Below are positions 18,653 to 28,042 of a DNA stretch of 64,000 nucleotides, piece by piece. Position numbers and translations under genes: made by a program. Source of the DNA: JAEULH01 sp963789785 (GTDB lineage Bacteria > Pseudomonadota > Alphaproteobacteria > Rhodospirillales > Defluviicoccaceae); contig CAWBNC010000051.1 of assembly GCA_963789785.1 (NCBI GenBank), positions 8,942 through 72,941 of the forward strand, in the 5' to 3' direction. The notes beneath the pieces were generated by a model that ran no database searches, was not told the DNA's origin, and saw only the letters and a program-made list of their open reading frames with translations. How positions within the stretch are numbered: the stretch's first letter is position 1; the number at the start of each line of letters is the position of its first letter.

Positions 18653-19440
18653 ATGGCCATGATGATGCGTTGCGCTGACGTCTTTACCGGTGCCGGCGGC
18701 ATCCGCCACGGCTTCTTTACCCGCCGCGGCGGCGTCAGTCGCGGCGCCCTACGATAGTCTCAACTGCGGCCTCGGCTCGATGGATGATCCCGAACGCGTC
18801 GCCGTTAACAGGGCGCGCGCGGCCGATCGGCTCGGTTTCGGCGGCGGCGCGCTGGTGACCGCCTGTCAAGTCCACTCCGCGCGGGTCGAGGTCGTCGATC
18901 GGCCGTGGCCGGTCGGGACGGCGCGGCCGCAGGTCGACGCGCTCGTGACCCGAACGCCGGGGCTCGTTCTTGGCGTTCTGACCGCCGATTGCGCGCCGGT
19001 CCTTCTCGCAGACGCCGATGCCGGCGTGGTCGCGGTCGCCCACGCCGGCTGGCGGGGGGCGAAGGCGGGGATTCTGGAAGCGGCGGTTGGCGCCATGACC
19101 GCGCTGGGGGCGCGGACCGCCGGCATCCGCGCCGCGGTAGGCCCATGCATCCAGCAGCGATCCTACGAGGTCGACGCCCGAGTTCCGCGCCGCGTTCGTG
19201 ACCGACGCTCCGGATACGGAAGCGTTGTTCGCGCCGTCGGCGCGCAACGGCCACTTCATGTTCGACCTTGCCGGTTACGTTCGCCGCCGGCTTGCGGCCC
19301 TGACATTGGCCGGCGTCGAAGTGATCGCCGACGACACCGCGAGCGATGCCGACAACTTCTTCAGCTACCGGCGAACCACGCTTGCCGGCGGCGGCGACTA
19401 TGGCCGCGGCCTCTCGGCCATTGCGCTCGATCCCGGGTGA
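18653..19440 (+). CDS. pgeF: Peptidoglycan editing factor / laccase-domain protein (YfiH), two frame changes
   Basis: YfiH/PgeF family copper- or zinc-containing protein, formerly annotated polyphenol oxidase, which in E. coli removes misincorporated L-Ser from peptidoglycan precursors. Metal ligands are visible in CQVHSARV, TADCAPVLL and HAGWRGAK, and the C-terminus FFSYRRTTLAGGGDYGR is diagnostic. The ATG at 18653 starts in one frame (VFTGAGGIRHGFFTRRGGVS), moves +1 near 18755 (PYDSLNCGLGSMDDPERV) and +1 again near 19185 (EFRAAFVTDAPDTEALF). The span of 788 bases = 262 codons + 2 supports two extra bases. Reading through restores the full family length. Confidence 0.85.
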
Positions 19441-19446
19441 ACGGTC

Positions 19447-19515
19447 ATGCCGTACATCCTCTTCCTCATCGCCTTCACCATTCTCGCGAGCATCGCCACC
19501 TGCATGATCATGTAA
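19447..19515 (+). CDS. Possible 22-residue membrane peptide
   Basis: Short open frame from ATG 19447 to TAA 19515 starting six bases after the pgeF stop. It encodes a single hydrophobic helix (MPYILFLIAFTILASIATC, then MIM). No clear Shine-Dalgarno precedes it, though translation could couple to pgeF. Small one-helix proteins are often missed. Its codon use matches the neighbours, but its length makes chance quite possible. Confidence 0.3.
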   Translation: MPYILFLIAFTILASIATCMIM

Positions 19516-19550
19516 TTGGCTGTTTTTGCGCCCCACTGCGGCAAGGATGT

Positions 19551-19579
19551 TTGCAAGCTGGCCATGCGGCCGATATAGT
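19551..19579 (+). promoter_or_regulatory. Sigma-70-like promoter upstream of prs
   Basis: TTGCAA at 19551-19556 and TATAGT at 19574-19579, separated by 17 bases. The -35 matches the consensus at four of six positions and the -10 at five of six. It lies 90 bases before the prs start codon. It is the clearest housekeeping promoter I see in the window. Confidence 0.55.
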
Positions 19580-19668
19580 CCCGCGGTTTACGCAAGGGTC
19601 GACAATGACGTCCGGCCTGCCTTTCGGGCGTCGCCGCCCGCGCGAGCCTCGGGTCCTGTCGACAGCCA

Positions 19669-20601
19669 ATGAAAATCATCGCCTGCAACAGCAACCGGCC
19701 GCTCGCTGAGGCAATCTCGGCCTATCTGAATCTGCCGCTCGCTAAGGCCACCATCCGCCGCTTCTCCGACATGGAAGTCTTCGTCGAGATTCAGGAGAAC
19801 GTTCGCGGCGAGGATGTCTTTGTCATTCAGTCGACCTCCTATCCGGCGAATGACAACCTCATGGAGCTGCTGATTACCCTCGACGCGCTCAGGCGCGGGT
19901 CGGCGCGGCGGATCACTGCCGTCATTCCCTACTTCGGCTATGCTAGGCAGGACCGTAAGTCGGGGCCCAGGACACCGATCTCGGCGAAGCTGGTGGCGAA
20001 CCTGATCACGGTCGCCGGCGCCGACCGGGTGCTGACGGTCGACCTCCATGCCGGGCAGATCCAGGGGTTCTTCGACATTCCGCTCGATAACCTCTACAGC
20101 GCGCCGGAGTTCACCAAGGATATCGCCCGGCGGTTCAACTCCGACGACCTGATGATCGTTTCGCCGGACATCGGCGGCGTATTCCGCGCCCGGACCATCG
20201 CCAAGCGGTTCGGCAGCAACCTCGCCATCGTCGACAAGCGGCGCGAGCGGGCCGGGGTTTCGGAGGTGATGCACGTCATCGGCGACGTCAACGACCGGCG
20301 GTGCATTCTTATCGACGACATCATCGATTCCGCGGGAACCCTTTGCAACGCGGCCACGGCGCTGATGGCGGCCGGCGCGGCGAGCGTGGCGGCGTACGCC
20401 ACCCACGGCGTGCTGTCCGGCGGCGCGGTCGCCCGGGTCAGCGCCTCGCCGATCGAAACCCTGACCATTACCGACAGCATTGTCGCCACCGAAGCGGTGC
20501 GGGTTGCGCACAACATCGAGCATCTCAGCATCGCCCCGCTCATGGCCGAAGCGATGCTTCGCATCAGCGAGGAAAGTTCGGTCTCAAGCCTGTTCGATTG
20601 A
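19669..20601 (+). CDS. prs: Ribose-phosphate pyrophosphokinase
   Basis: Makes PRPP from ribose 5-phosphate and ATP, feeding purine, pyrimidine, histidine, tryptophan and NAD synthesis; pncB in this window consumes PRPP. 310 residues, normal length. Class I PRPP synthase features include FSDMEVFVEIQENVRGEDVF, YFGYARQDRK, the VDLHAGQIQGFF block and the PRPP-binding loop with Asp 216-217 (CILIDDIIDSAGT). No frame change. A sigma-70-like promoter lies 90 bases upstream, and rplY follows after about 90 bases on the same strand. Confidence 0.97.
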   Translation: MKIIACNSNRPLAEAISAYLNLPLAKATIRRFSDMEVFVEIQENVRGEDVFVIQSTSYPANDNLMELLITLDALRRGSARRITAVIPYFGYARQDRKSGPRTPISAKLVANLITVAGADRVLTVDLHAGQIQGFFDIPLDNLYSAPEFTKDIARRFNSDDLMIVSPDIGGVFRARTIAKRFGSNLAIVDKRRERAGVSEVMHVIGDVNDRRCILIDDIIDSAGTLCNAATALMAAGAASVAAYATHGVLSGGAVARVSASPIETLTITDSIVATEAVRVAHNIEHLSIAPLMAEAMLRISEESSVSSLFD

Positions 20602-20692
20602 GCTCAATTCGGCTAAGTAAAGCGAGCCCTGCGCGGCGGCGCGCGCAAGCGTCGTGCCGCCCGAGGCGAACGATACCCAAGGAGAGCAAACC

Positions 20693-21325
20693 ATGTCCGA
20701 CGTAGTCACCCTTGCCGCCGAGGCGCGCCCGGAGGCGGGTCGCGGCGGGGCCCGCCAGGCGCGCCGCGATGGCCGCGTTCCGGCCGTCATCTATGGCAAC
20801 AAAGAAGCCTCGGCCATGATCACGATCCCCGCGGCCGAGTTGCACAAGCAGCTGCGCCAGCACGGCTTCATGTCGCGCGTGTTCGAAATCGCGCTCGACG
20901 GCAGGAAGCAGCGGGTTCTGCCGCGCGAGGTGCAGACCGATCCGGTCAGCGGCAAGCCGATCCACGTGGATTTCATGCGCTTCAGCGCGACCACCCGCAT
21001 CGCCGTCGAGGTCGAGGTGGTGTTCCAGAACGAGGCCCAGAGCGCCGGGCTCAAACACGGCGGGGTTCTCAACATCGTCCAGCACGAGGTCGAGCTGATC
21101 TGCACGCCGGGCGAGATCCCGGAGGCCATCTACGTCGATCTCGCCGGCATGGAGATCGGCGACGTGATCCATGCCGAGGCGCTGCCGCTGCCGGCCGGCG
21201 CGGAGCTGGCCGGCGAGCCCGACGCGACCATCGCCGTCATCGCCGCCCCGACCGTCGACACGGCCCCGGCCGAGGCCGAGGAAGGCGCCGGCGGCGAGTC
21301 CGCCGGGACGACGCCGGCGGCCTGA
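20693..21325 (+). CDS. rplY: 50S ribosomal protein L25 (Ctc/TL5 form)
   Basis: 210-residue long form of L25 that binds 5S rRNA. The N-terminal domain (EAGRGGARQARRDGRVPAV, then IYGNKE) is the 5S-binding part and the C-terminal half (residues ~95-190) is the TL5/Ctc beta domain, followed by an Ala/Glu/Gly-rich tail. The ATG at 20693 is chosen because AGGAGAG lies just before it; an upstream in-frame ATG has no such site. The pth gene follows after 67 bases, the usual rplY-pth-ychF order. Confidence 0.95.
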   Translation: MSDVVTLAAEARPEAGRGGARQARRDGRVPAVIYGNKEASAMITIPAAELHKQLRQHGFMSRVFEIALDGRKQRVLPREVQTDPVSGKPIHVDFMRFSATTRIAVEVEVVFQNEAQSAGLKHGGVLNIVQHEVELICTPGEIPEAIYVDLAGMEIGDVIHAEALPLPAGAELAGEPDATIAVIAAPTVDTAPAEAEEGAGGESAGTTPAA

Positions 21326-21392
21326 GCCCGCGGACCTGTCAACCTGGTGGCGTTGGTGGCTGAGCGCGCCGGCGGAGGCGCGAGGAGCGGAC

Positions 21393-22022
21393 ATGCCGGC
21401 CGACCGGCTGCTCATCGTCGGCCTGGGCAACCCCGGGCCGGCCTACGCCGGTAACCGGCACAACATCGGCTTCATGGCGGTCGACGCCATCGCCGCGCGC
21501 CACCGCTTCGCCCCCTTCCGCGCCAAGTTTCGCGCCCACCTTGCCGACGGCGTGCTTGCCGGCCGGCCGGCGCTGCTGCTGAAGCCGATGACGTTTATGA
21601 ATGAATCCGGCGCCGCGGTCGCCGCCGCGGCGTCCTTCTACAAGATCCCGCCGGGCGACATCGTTGTCTTCCACGACGAGATCGACCTCGTCGCCGGCAA
21701 GGTGCGGGTGAAGGTCGGCGGCGGTCATGCCGGCCACAACGGCTTGCGCAGCCTTCACGCCCACATCGGCCCGGACTACGACCGCGTCCGGCTCGGCGTC
21801 GGCCGGCCGCAGGGCAGGGGAGAGGTCGTCGATCATGTCCTCGATAACTTCGCCAAGGCGGACAAGGTCTGGCTTGAGCCGCTTCTCGAAGCGCTCGCGG
21901 AACACGCGCCGCTGCTCGCCGGCGGCAACGGCGAAGCCTTCATGAGCAAGGTCGCGCTCGCCCTGCGTCCCGCCAAAAAGGAACCGAAGGAATCGAAAGC
22001 GGGCGGCAACGATGGAATGTAA
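21393..22022 (+). CDS. pth: Peptidyl-tRNA hydrolase
   Basis: Releases tRNA from prematurely dissociated peptidyl-tRNA. 209 residues from the ATG at 21393, preceded by GAGGAG. Catalytic residues are recognisable: N13 in LIVGLGNPG, H23 in NRHNIGFM and the Asp in FHDEIDL, plus the GGGHAGHNGLRS motif. The last 20 residues form a Lys-rich tail (KKEPKESKAGGNDGM). It sits between rplY and ychF, a very conserved neighbourhood, with only 15 bases before the ychF start. Confidence 0.97.
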   Translation: MPADRLLIVGLGNPGPAYAGNRHNIGFMAVDAIAARHRFAPFRAKFRAHLADGVLAGRPALLLKPMTFMNESGAAVAAAASFYKIPPGDIVVFHDEIDLVAGKVRVKVGGGHAGHNGLRSLHAHIGPDYDRVRLGVGRPQGRGEVVDHVLDNFAKADKVWLEPLLEALAEHAPLLAGGNGEAFMSKVALALRPAKKEPKESKAGGNDGM

Positions 22023-22037
22023 TCATGGGATCTAGCT

Positions 22038-23139
22038 GTGGGATTTAACTGCGGCATCGTCGGCCTGCCCAACGTCGGCAAGTCGACCCTGTTCAACGCC
22101 CTGACCGCGACCGCTGCCGCCGCGGCGGCAAATTTTCCTTTTTGCACAATCGAGCCCAATGTCGGTCGGGTGCCGGTGCCCGATCCGCGGCTGGAGCGAA
22201 TCGCCGCGGTATCAGCCTCTGCCAAGGTCATTCCGACCCAGCTCGAGTTCGTCGACATCGCCGGCCTCGTCGCCGGCGCCAGCCGCGGCGAGGGCCTCGG
22301 CAACCAGTTCCTCGCCCACATCCGCGAGGTCGACGCGATCATCCACGTCCTGCGCTGCTTCGCCGACGACAACGTCATCCACGTCGAAGGCGCCATCGAT
22401 CCCATCCGCGACGCCGAAATCGTCGAGACCGAGCTGATGCTGGCCGACCTCGATAGCCTTGAGCGACGCATCACCGGGCTCGTCAAGCGCGCGCGCGGCA
22501 ACGAGGCGGAGGCGAAGGCCGCGCTTGCCGTGGCCGAACGGGTGCTGGAAAAGCTCCAGGCCGGCGCGCCGGCGCGCGGCGTCGAGGTCTCCGACGAGGA
22601 GGCCAAGGCGTTCAGGTCGCTGCAGCTTCTCACGGCAAAGCCGGTGCTCTACGTCTGCAATGTCGGCGAGGATGAGGCGGCCGACGGCAACGCCTGGACC
22701 GCGGCGGTCAATGCCAGGGCCGCGGAACGCGGCGCCGAAGTGGTCGTCGTATCGGCCGGGATCGAAGCCGAACTCGTCGGCCTGGCCGGCGCCGCCGACC
22801 GGCTCGCCTACCTGGAGAGCCTGGGCCTTGCCGAAACCGGGCTCGCCCGCGTCATTCGCGCCGGCTATCACCTGCTCGACCTGATCACCTTCTTCACCGC
22901 CGGGCCGAAGGAGTCGCGCGCCTGGACCGTGCGGCGCGGGGCGAAGGCGCCCGAGGCCGCCGGCGCCATCCACACCGACTTCCAGCGCGGCTTCATCCGC
23001 GCCGAGACCATGAGCTATGACGATCTGGTCGCGCTTCGGCAGCGAGCAGAAGGTCCGCGACGCCGGGAAGATGCGCTCCGAGGGCCGCGACTACCTCGTG
23101 CGTGACGGCGACATCATGCTGTTCCGCTTCAACGTGTGA
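22038..23139 (+). CDS. ychF: Redox-regulated ATPase YchF (Obg family), one frame change
   Basis: Ribosome-associated P-loop ATPase. The GTG at 22038 is the start: an ATG 13 bases earlier runs into a stop. G1 is GLPNVGKS at residues 9-16, G3 is in FVDIAGLV, and the TGS-like C-terminal domain begins near ITFFTAGPKESRAWT. Near 23033 the frame moves by +1: YDDLVA is followed, after dropping one C, by FGSEQKVRDAGKMRSEGRDY and then the conserved ending DGDIMLFRFNV at 23139. The span of 1102 bases = 367 codons + 1 agrees with one extra base. An artefact is likely for this highly conserved gene. Confidence 0.93.
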
Positions 23140-23154
23140 GAGGGCGGGAGACCG

Positions 23155-23988
23155 GTGCCCAGGATCGTGAGCGAGCCGGCCTGCCCGAGCGCGGGGCGGC
23201 TGGCCCTCGTCGACCAATGCGCCGGCAGGATCGCGGCGGACGGCGGCGACCTGGAAGACTGGCTGCGTGCCTACGTACGAAATCATCGGGAGCGGTTTGC
23301 GTTCGATCTCGACATCATCGAGCGGTACACCGGAAAGGACGAGAATCTGCTTGAGGTGGGCTCGGTCCCCCTGGTCGTGACCCTCGCGCTGAAGGAACTC
23401 GGCCGCCGCGTTCAGGGAGTCGACATCGACCCCGGCCGGTTTTCCTCCGCGATTGCTGCGCACGATCTGGTTGTTCACGCCTGCAACATCGAGACGGACC
23501 GTCTGCCGCTCGCCAACGGCAGCTGCGATCTCGTCATATTCAACGAGATCTTCGAGCACCTCCGCATCAACCCGATTTTTACATTGATGGAAATGCATCG
23601 CGTCCTGCGGCCCGAGGGCCGGCTCCTTGTCTCGACGCCTAATCTCCGGTCTTTTCGCGGGATCGTGAATTTCCTGTTCCATAACAGGTGCTTCTCATGC
23701 TCAGGCAACGTCTACGATGAGTATCAGAAACTCGAACGGCTGGGGCACATGGGTCATGTCCGCGAGTACACCACGAGGGAGGTGATCGAGTTCCTGACCA
23801 GGATCGGCTTTCGCGTCGAGAGCCTGATCTTTCGCGGCAAGTTCGCTGAACCTCTGGCGAAAGCCGGTATGCAAGTCTTCCCCCGACTTCGCCCCTTCGT
23901 GACCTACGTTGCCCGTCGCGCTGACGCGGGCGCTGACCGGGACGCGGGCACCGCCGCCCGGCTGGACCGAGACGCCGGCAGGGGCTAA
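23155..23988 (+). CDS. Class I SAM-dependent methyltransferase
   Basis: 277 residues from a GTG at 23155, 15 bases after ychF. The SAM-binding core begins LLEVGSVPLVVTLAL, with the acidic motif II residue in VQGVDIDPGRF, and motif post-I/IV in CDLVIFNEIFEHL; HRVLRPEGRLLVSTPN is the usual strand-5 region of Methyltransf_11 enzymes. The residues after about 245 form a short Ala/Asp/Arg-rich degenerate repeat (DAGADRDAGTAARLDRDAG), probably disordered. It precedes gspE by nine bases and could be cotranscribed with the secretion genes, but nothing shows its substrate. Sugar or lipid methylation is common for this subfamily. Confidence 0.75.
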   Translation: MPRIVSEPACPSAGRLALVDQCAGRIAADGGDLEDWLRAYVRNHRERFAFDLDIIERYTGKDENLLEVGSVPLVVTLALKELGRRVQGVDIDPGRFSSAIAAHDLVVHACNIETDRLPLANGSCDLVIFNEIFEHLRINPIFTLMEMHRVLRPEGRLLVSTPNLRSFRGIVNFLFHNRCFSCSGNVYDEYQKLERLGHMGHVREYTTREVIEFLTRIGFRVESLIFRGKFAEPLAKAGMQVFPRLRPFVTYVARRADAGADRDAGTAARLDRDAGRG

Positions 23989-23997
23989 AGTCCGCCG

Positions 23998-25743
23998 ATG
24001 GATCTTGGCTTCGAGACCTCCGGCGCGCGGATCCGTGACGATGATGTCGAGGACGCGGTCGCCGACGCGCTGATCCGCCGCGGCCGGCTGGACCAGGCGT
24101 CGCTGGATCGGGCGTTGCGCTTGCGCCGCGAGCGCGGTGAACGCGCGGAGCATCTTCATATTCTCCTGACCCAGCTCGGTCTCGTCGCCGAGGTCGACGT
24201 CGCCGAGGCGCTCGCCGAGGTTCTCGATCTGCCGCTGATCGCGATCGGCGACTTTCCCGAAGAACCCGCGCTCAACGGCGCGCTCAGCGCGCGCTTCCTC
24301 AAGGGCGCCCGGGTCATCCCGGTCAGCGAGACGGCGACGGGTCTTCTCCTCGCCATGGCCAATCCGCTCGACGCCTTCGCCCTCAAGGCCGTCGAAATCG
24401 CCGCCGGCAAGCCGGCGCGCGCCGGCGTCGCGTTGCCGGCCGATATCGAGCGCGCGTTCGAGCGCCTCTACGGCAGCGGCGGCACCGCCATCAGCCAGAT
24501 CGTCGACGGCCTCGGCGAGGGCGAGATCGCCGAGCGCGACGAGGACGCCGAGCGCCTGAAGGACCAGGCGAGCGAGGCGCCGGTCATTCGGCTGGTCAAC
24601 CTGCTGGTCACCCGCGCCGTCGAAGCGCGCGCCTCGGACATCCACATCGAGCCTTACGAGAACACCCTGCGCGTGCGCTACCGCATCGACGGCGTGCTGC
24701 ACGAAGTCGAGACCCCGCCGGTCAAGCTGCGTTCGGCCATCGTCTCGCGGGTCAAGATCATGGCCAAGCTCAATATCGCCGAACGCCGTCTGCCCCAGGA
24801 CGGCCGGGTCAAACTGGCGATCCGCGGCAAAGAGGTCGACTTCCGCGTTTCGACCCTGCCGACGATGCACGGCGAAAGCGTCGTCCTGCGCATTCTCGAC
24901 AAGGGCAGCGCGAAGTTCGAGTTTTCCGTACTCGGCTTCGAGGAGGACACGCTCGCCACCTACCTCGACGTTCTCGAACGGCCGAACGGGATCCTGCTCG
25001 TCACCGGCCCGACCGGCAGCGGCAAGACGACGACGCTGTACACTTCGCTGCTGCGGCTGAATACGCCCGAGAAGAAGATCCTCACCGTCGAGGACCCCAT
25101 CGAGTACCAGCTCGACGGGGTCAACCAGATCCAGGTCAAGCCGAAGATCGGCCTGACCTTCGCCAACGTGCTGCGCTCGATCCTCCGCCAGGATCCGGAC
25201 ATCATCATGATCGGCGAAATCCGCGATCTGGAAACGGCGCAGATCGCCGCCCAGTCGGCGCTGACCGGTCATCTCGTGCTCTCGACCTTGCATACGAACT
25301 CGGCCGCGGGAACGGTCACCCGCCTGCTCGACATGGGCCTCGAGGACTACCTTCTCGCCTCGACGGTCAACGGCATCACCGCCCAGCGCCTCGTTCGCCG
25401 CTTGTGTCCTCACTGCCGAACTTCGTCCCCGGCGCCGGCGGAACTCATTGCCGAACTGCGGCTCGAACGCTTCGCCGCGCCGGACGGGCCGATCCTGGTC
25501 TATCGCCCCGCCGGCTGCGATCGCTGCAACGGCACCGGCTACCACGGGCGCTCCGCGATCGCCGAGATGCTGGTCATCAGCGAAGACATCCGCCGCATGA
25601 CCCTGCGCAAGGCCAACTCCCGCGAGATCCAGCGCCAGGCCGTCGAGGCCGGTATGCGCACCCTCTACGATGACGGGATGCGCAAGGCGTTGACAGGCCT
25701 GACCTCGATCGAGGAGGTCGTGCGGGTCACCCGGGAAACCTGA
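23998..25743 (+). CDS. gspE: Type II secretion ATPase GspE
   Basis: 581-residue assembly ATPase that powers pseudopilus extension at the inner membrane. An N-terminal MshEN-type region (residues ~1-150) is followed by the catalytic core with Walker A GPTGSGKTT beginning at about G337, an Asp box in ILTVEDPIEYQ, Walker B IMIGEIRDLETA and the His box TGHLVLSTLHTNSA. A zinc-binding tetracysteine is present as CPHC and CDRC near residues 474-510. It is the first core gene of the gsp operon, six bases ahead of gspF. PilB is excluded by the pseudopilin set that follows. Confidence 0.95.
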   Translation: MDLGFETSGARIRDDDVEDAVADALIRRGRLDQASLDRALRLRRERGERAEHLHILLTQLGLVAEVDVAEALAEVLDLPLIAIGDFPEEPALNGALSARFLKGARVIPVSETATGLLLAMANPLDAFALKAVEIAAGKPARAGVALPADIERAFERLYGSGGTAISQIVDGLGEGEIAERDEDAERLKDQASEAPVIRLVNLLVTRAVEARASDIHIEPYENTLRVRYRIDGVLHEVETPPVKLRSAIVSRVKIMAKLNIAERRLPQDGRVKLAIRGKEVDFRVSTLPTMHGESVVLRILDKGSAKFEFSVLGFEEDTLATYLDVLERPNGILLVTGPTGSGKTTTLYTSLLRLNTPEKKILTVEDPIEYQLDGVNQIQVKPKIGLTFANVLRSILRQDPDIIMIGEIRDLETAQIAAQSALTGHLVLSTLHTNSAAGTVTRLLDMGLEDYLLASTVNGITAQRLVRRLCPHCRTSSPAPAELIAELRLERFAAPDGPILVYRPAGCDRCNGTGYHGRSAIAEMLVISEDIRRMTLRKANSREIQRQAVEAGMRTLYDDGMRKALTGLTSIEEVVRVTRET

Positions 25744-25748
25744 CCGGA

Positions 25749-26969
25749 ATGCCGCTCTATCGCTACAAGGCGGTCACCGATCCCGGCGATATTCTCGAAG
25801 GGGACATGGAAGCGCCCAATCGCGCGGCCGTTATCGATCATCTCCGTGCCCAGGGGTATCTGCCGATCCGCGCCGACGAGGCCGCCGCGGGCGGGCTGCT
25901 CGCCCTCCTCAAGCGCGATATCGGCCGCCGCAGGGTCCTTTCGCACCGCGACAAGACAATGATCATCCGCGAGACGGCGACCCTGCTGCGCGCGGGCCTG
26001 CCTGTCGACCAGACCCTCGACGTGCTGGTGAAATTCGCCGAGAAGCCGGCGGCGCGCGATGTCCTCAAGCGGGTCGTCGACAAGGTCCGCGGCGGGACCG
26101 CGCTGGCCGATGCGATGGCCGCTCAGGGCGACACCTTCGACCGCTTCTCGATCGGCATGGTTCGCGCCGGCGAGGCCGGCGGCGCGCTCGATGTGGCGCT
26201 GACGCGAACCGCGGACTTCATGGAGCGCTCCCAGAAGGCCCGGCAGAGCTTCAAGTCGGCGCTGCTTTATCCGGCGATCCTGCTGCTTTCGGCGGTCGTC
26301 TCGATCGCGATCATGGTCACCGTCGTGATCCCCAACTTCCAGCAGATCTTCACCGACGCCGGCTTCGATCTGCCCTTGCCGACGCGGATCGTGATGGGCG
26401 CCGGAACCGCCGCACAGCGATTCTGGTGGTTGCCGCTGGTGCTCATCGCCGGTGCGGCCGCGATCATCTCGGCGCGCCGGCGCACGAGCGAAGGTCGCGT
26501 CGATCTGGCCCGGCGGCTGCTGCGCGTGCCGCTCATCGGCGATCTTCTGACCAAGGCCGAGGTCGCCCGGTTCGGCTTTACCTTGGGCATGCTGCTCGCC
26601 AACGGCGTGCCCCTGGTCGCCGCACTCGCGGTGGCGCGCGAGGCAGTCGACAACGCCGCCATCGCCGCCGCGGTGAGCGAGGTCGAAAAGCAGGTCAAGG
26701 AAGGCAAATCCTTCGCCGTGCCGCTGGCCGAGAGCGGGATGTTTCCGACGCTGGCGACGCATCTGGTGCGCATCGGCGAGGAAAGCGGCAAGCTGGAGGA
26801 TATGCTCTTTCGCGTCGCCGACATCTACGACGGCGAAGTGCAGCGGGCGACGCAGCGGCTGCTGACGCTGCTGGTGCCGGTCCTCACCTTGGTCATGGCG
26901 GTGTTGATCGGCGGGATTATCATTTCAATACTGATGCCGATGTTGAGCATCAGCCAACTGGCATTCTAA
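25749..26969 (+). CDS. gspF: Type II secretion platform protein GspF
   Basis: 406-residue inner-membrane platform protein with two repeated T2SSF domains (residues ~65-190 and ~270-395), each followed by membrane helices; helices are visible at about 170-195, 215-235 and 375-400. It begins MPLYRYKAVTDPGDILEGDM, the usual GspF opening, and contains GLPVDQTLDVLVKF and GVPLVAALAVAREAV. It couples GspE to the pseudopilus. It lies between gspE and gspG with short gaps, in one operon. Confidence 0.95.
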   Translation: MPLYRYKAVTDPGDILEGDMEAPNRAAVIDHLRAQGYLPIRADEAAAGGLLALLKRDIGRRRVLSHRDKTMIIRETATLLRAGLPVDQTLDVLVKFAEKPAARDVLKRVVDKVRGGTALADAMAAQGDTFDRFSIGMVRAGEAGGALDVALTRTADFMERSQKARQSFKSALLYPAILLLSAVVSIAIMVTVVIPNFQQIFTDAGFDLPLPTRIVMGAGTAAQRFWWLPLVLIAGAAAIISARRRTSEGRVDLARRLLRVPLIGDLLTKAEVARFGFTLGMLLANGVPLVAALAVAREAVDNAAIAAAVSEVEKQVKEGKSFAVPLAESGMFPTLATHLVRIGEESGKLEDMLFRVADIYDGEVQRATQRLLTLLVPVLTLVMAVLIGGIIISILMPMLSISQLAF

Positions 26970-26983
26970 GACAGGGAATTGCG

Positions 26984-27471
26984 ATGAGGCTGCGGGGAAT
27001 GGCAACAAGGATTCTGGCTGGACTGGGGCAGCGGTGGCGAGAACGCGCGCGTGCGAGGCCTCGCGGCGAAGCCGGGTTTACCCTGCTCGAGGTGCTCGTC
27101 GTTCTCGTGATCCTCGGGCTCATCGCCGCGGTCATCGCCGGGCCGCAGGTGTTCAAGATCCTCGGTACGGCCAAGAGCGAGACGGCGAAGATGCAGATCG
27201 AGCGGATCGGCGGCGCGCTCGATCTCTACCGTCTGGAGATCGGCCGCTACCCGAGCGATCAGGAGGGCATTGCCGCCCTGGTCGAGCCGCCGGCCGGCGT
27301 GCCCAGATGGAACGGACCGTACCTGAAGAAGAAGGAGTCGTTGTCGATCCCTGGGGACATGTTTACGTCTACCGGATGCCGGGCGAGCACGGCGAATACG
27401 ATCTCTACACCCTTGGCTCGGACAACGCCGAGGGCGGCGAGGGCGAGTCCGCGGACGTGACCAGCTGGTGA
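26984..27471 (+). CDS. gspG: Major pseudopilin GspG, one frame change
   Basis: Main subunit of the type II secretion pseudopilus. The prepilin cleavage site is G31/F32 in GEAGFTLLEVLVVLVILGL, after a basic leader; an internal Met at residue 6 would shorten the leader. The globular part matches GspG: RIGGALDLYRLEIGRYPSD, WNGPYLKKKE. Near 27340 the frame moves by -1 (one base missing); the next frame gives VVDPWGHVYVYRMPGEHGEY and DLYTLGSDN, the calcium-binding C-terminus. The span of 488 bases = 162 codons + 2 agrees with one lost base. The stop overlaps the gspH start. Confidence 0.9.
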
Positions 27472-27923
27472 CGGCGGACCGGCGAAGCGGGTTCACGCTG
27501 TTCGAGGTTCTGATCGTTATCGCGATCATGGGCGTTGTCGCCGCGGTCGTGGCGCCGATGGTGTTCAGGGGCTTCTCCGGCGCGCAGAGCCGGGCGGCGG
27601 CCCTCGAAATAGCGGCCGCGCTGCGCCAGGCGCGCGGCGCAGCCGTCGCGGATAACGCGGATGTCGCGGTCGTCTTCGACCTCGGCCGCAACGCCTACGT
27701 CGTCGATCGGGCGAAGCCCAAGGTTCTGGCCGGCAACCTTCGCCTTGCCTTCTACGGCGCGCAAGGCGAGCAGGTAGCGGCGGACATGGGCGGCATTCGC
27801 TTCTTTTCCGACGGCAGCGCCACCGGCGGGCAGGTTACCGTGGGCGACGGGAAGACGCGTTACAATGTGGATGTCGATTGGCTTACCGGGCGCATTACGG
27901 TCGCTGCGACGCCGGCTTCGTGA
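27468..27923 (+). CDS. gspH: Minor pseudopilin GspH
   Basis: 151-residue minor pseudopilin. The GTG start at 27468 overlaps the gspG stop (GTGA). The prepilin site is G8/F9 in RRSGFTLFEVLIVIAIMGV, with E at mature position 5. The remainder is the small GspH beta-domain (GNLRLAFYGAQGE, IRFFSDGSATGGQ). It belongs to the tip-associated minor pseudopilins with GspI, J and K. The next gene, gspI, is separated from it by a tandem palindromic repeat. Confidence 0.88.
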   Translation: MTADRRSGFTLFEVLIVIAIMGVVAAVVAPMVFRGFSGAQSRAAALEIAAALRQARGAAVADNADVAVVFDLGRNAYVVDRAKPKVLAGNLRLAFYGAQGEQVAADMGGIRFFSDGSATGGQVTVGDGKTRYNVDVDWLTGRITVAATPAS

Positions 27924-27940
27924 GCGCCGCGCCGGCGTTG

Positions 27941-28042
27941 GATCAACCTGCTTTCGGATGGGATCATCCGAAAACAGAAAGTTGATCGGTTACAAGAAGA
28001 TCGAGCATCTTATCTGCGCCGATCCGGGCACAGGATGCTCTA
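27941..28042 (+). repeat. Palindromic repeat element, copy 1 (102 bp)
   Basis: First of two direct tandem copies. It contains a near-perfect hairpin with arms 27941-27960 and 27965-27987 around a GGAT loop, and a second inverted repeat GAGCATC 28003-28009 / GATGCTC 28034-28040. It is identical to copy 2 except T at 28011 (C at 28113). The length is a multiple of three, so the reading frame of gspI passes through without a stop. This resembles the roughly 100-bp intergenic palindromic elements of alphaproteobacteria. Confidence 0.9.
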
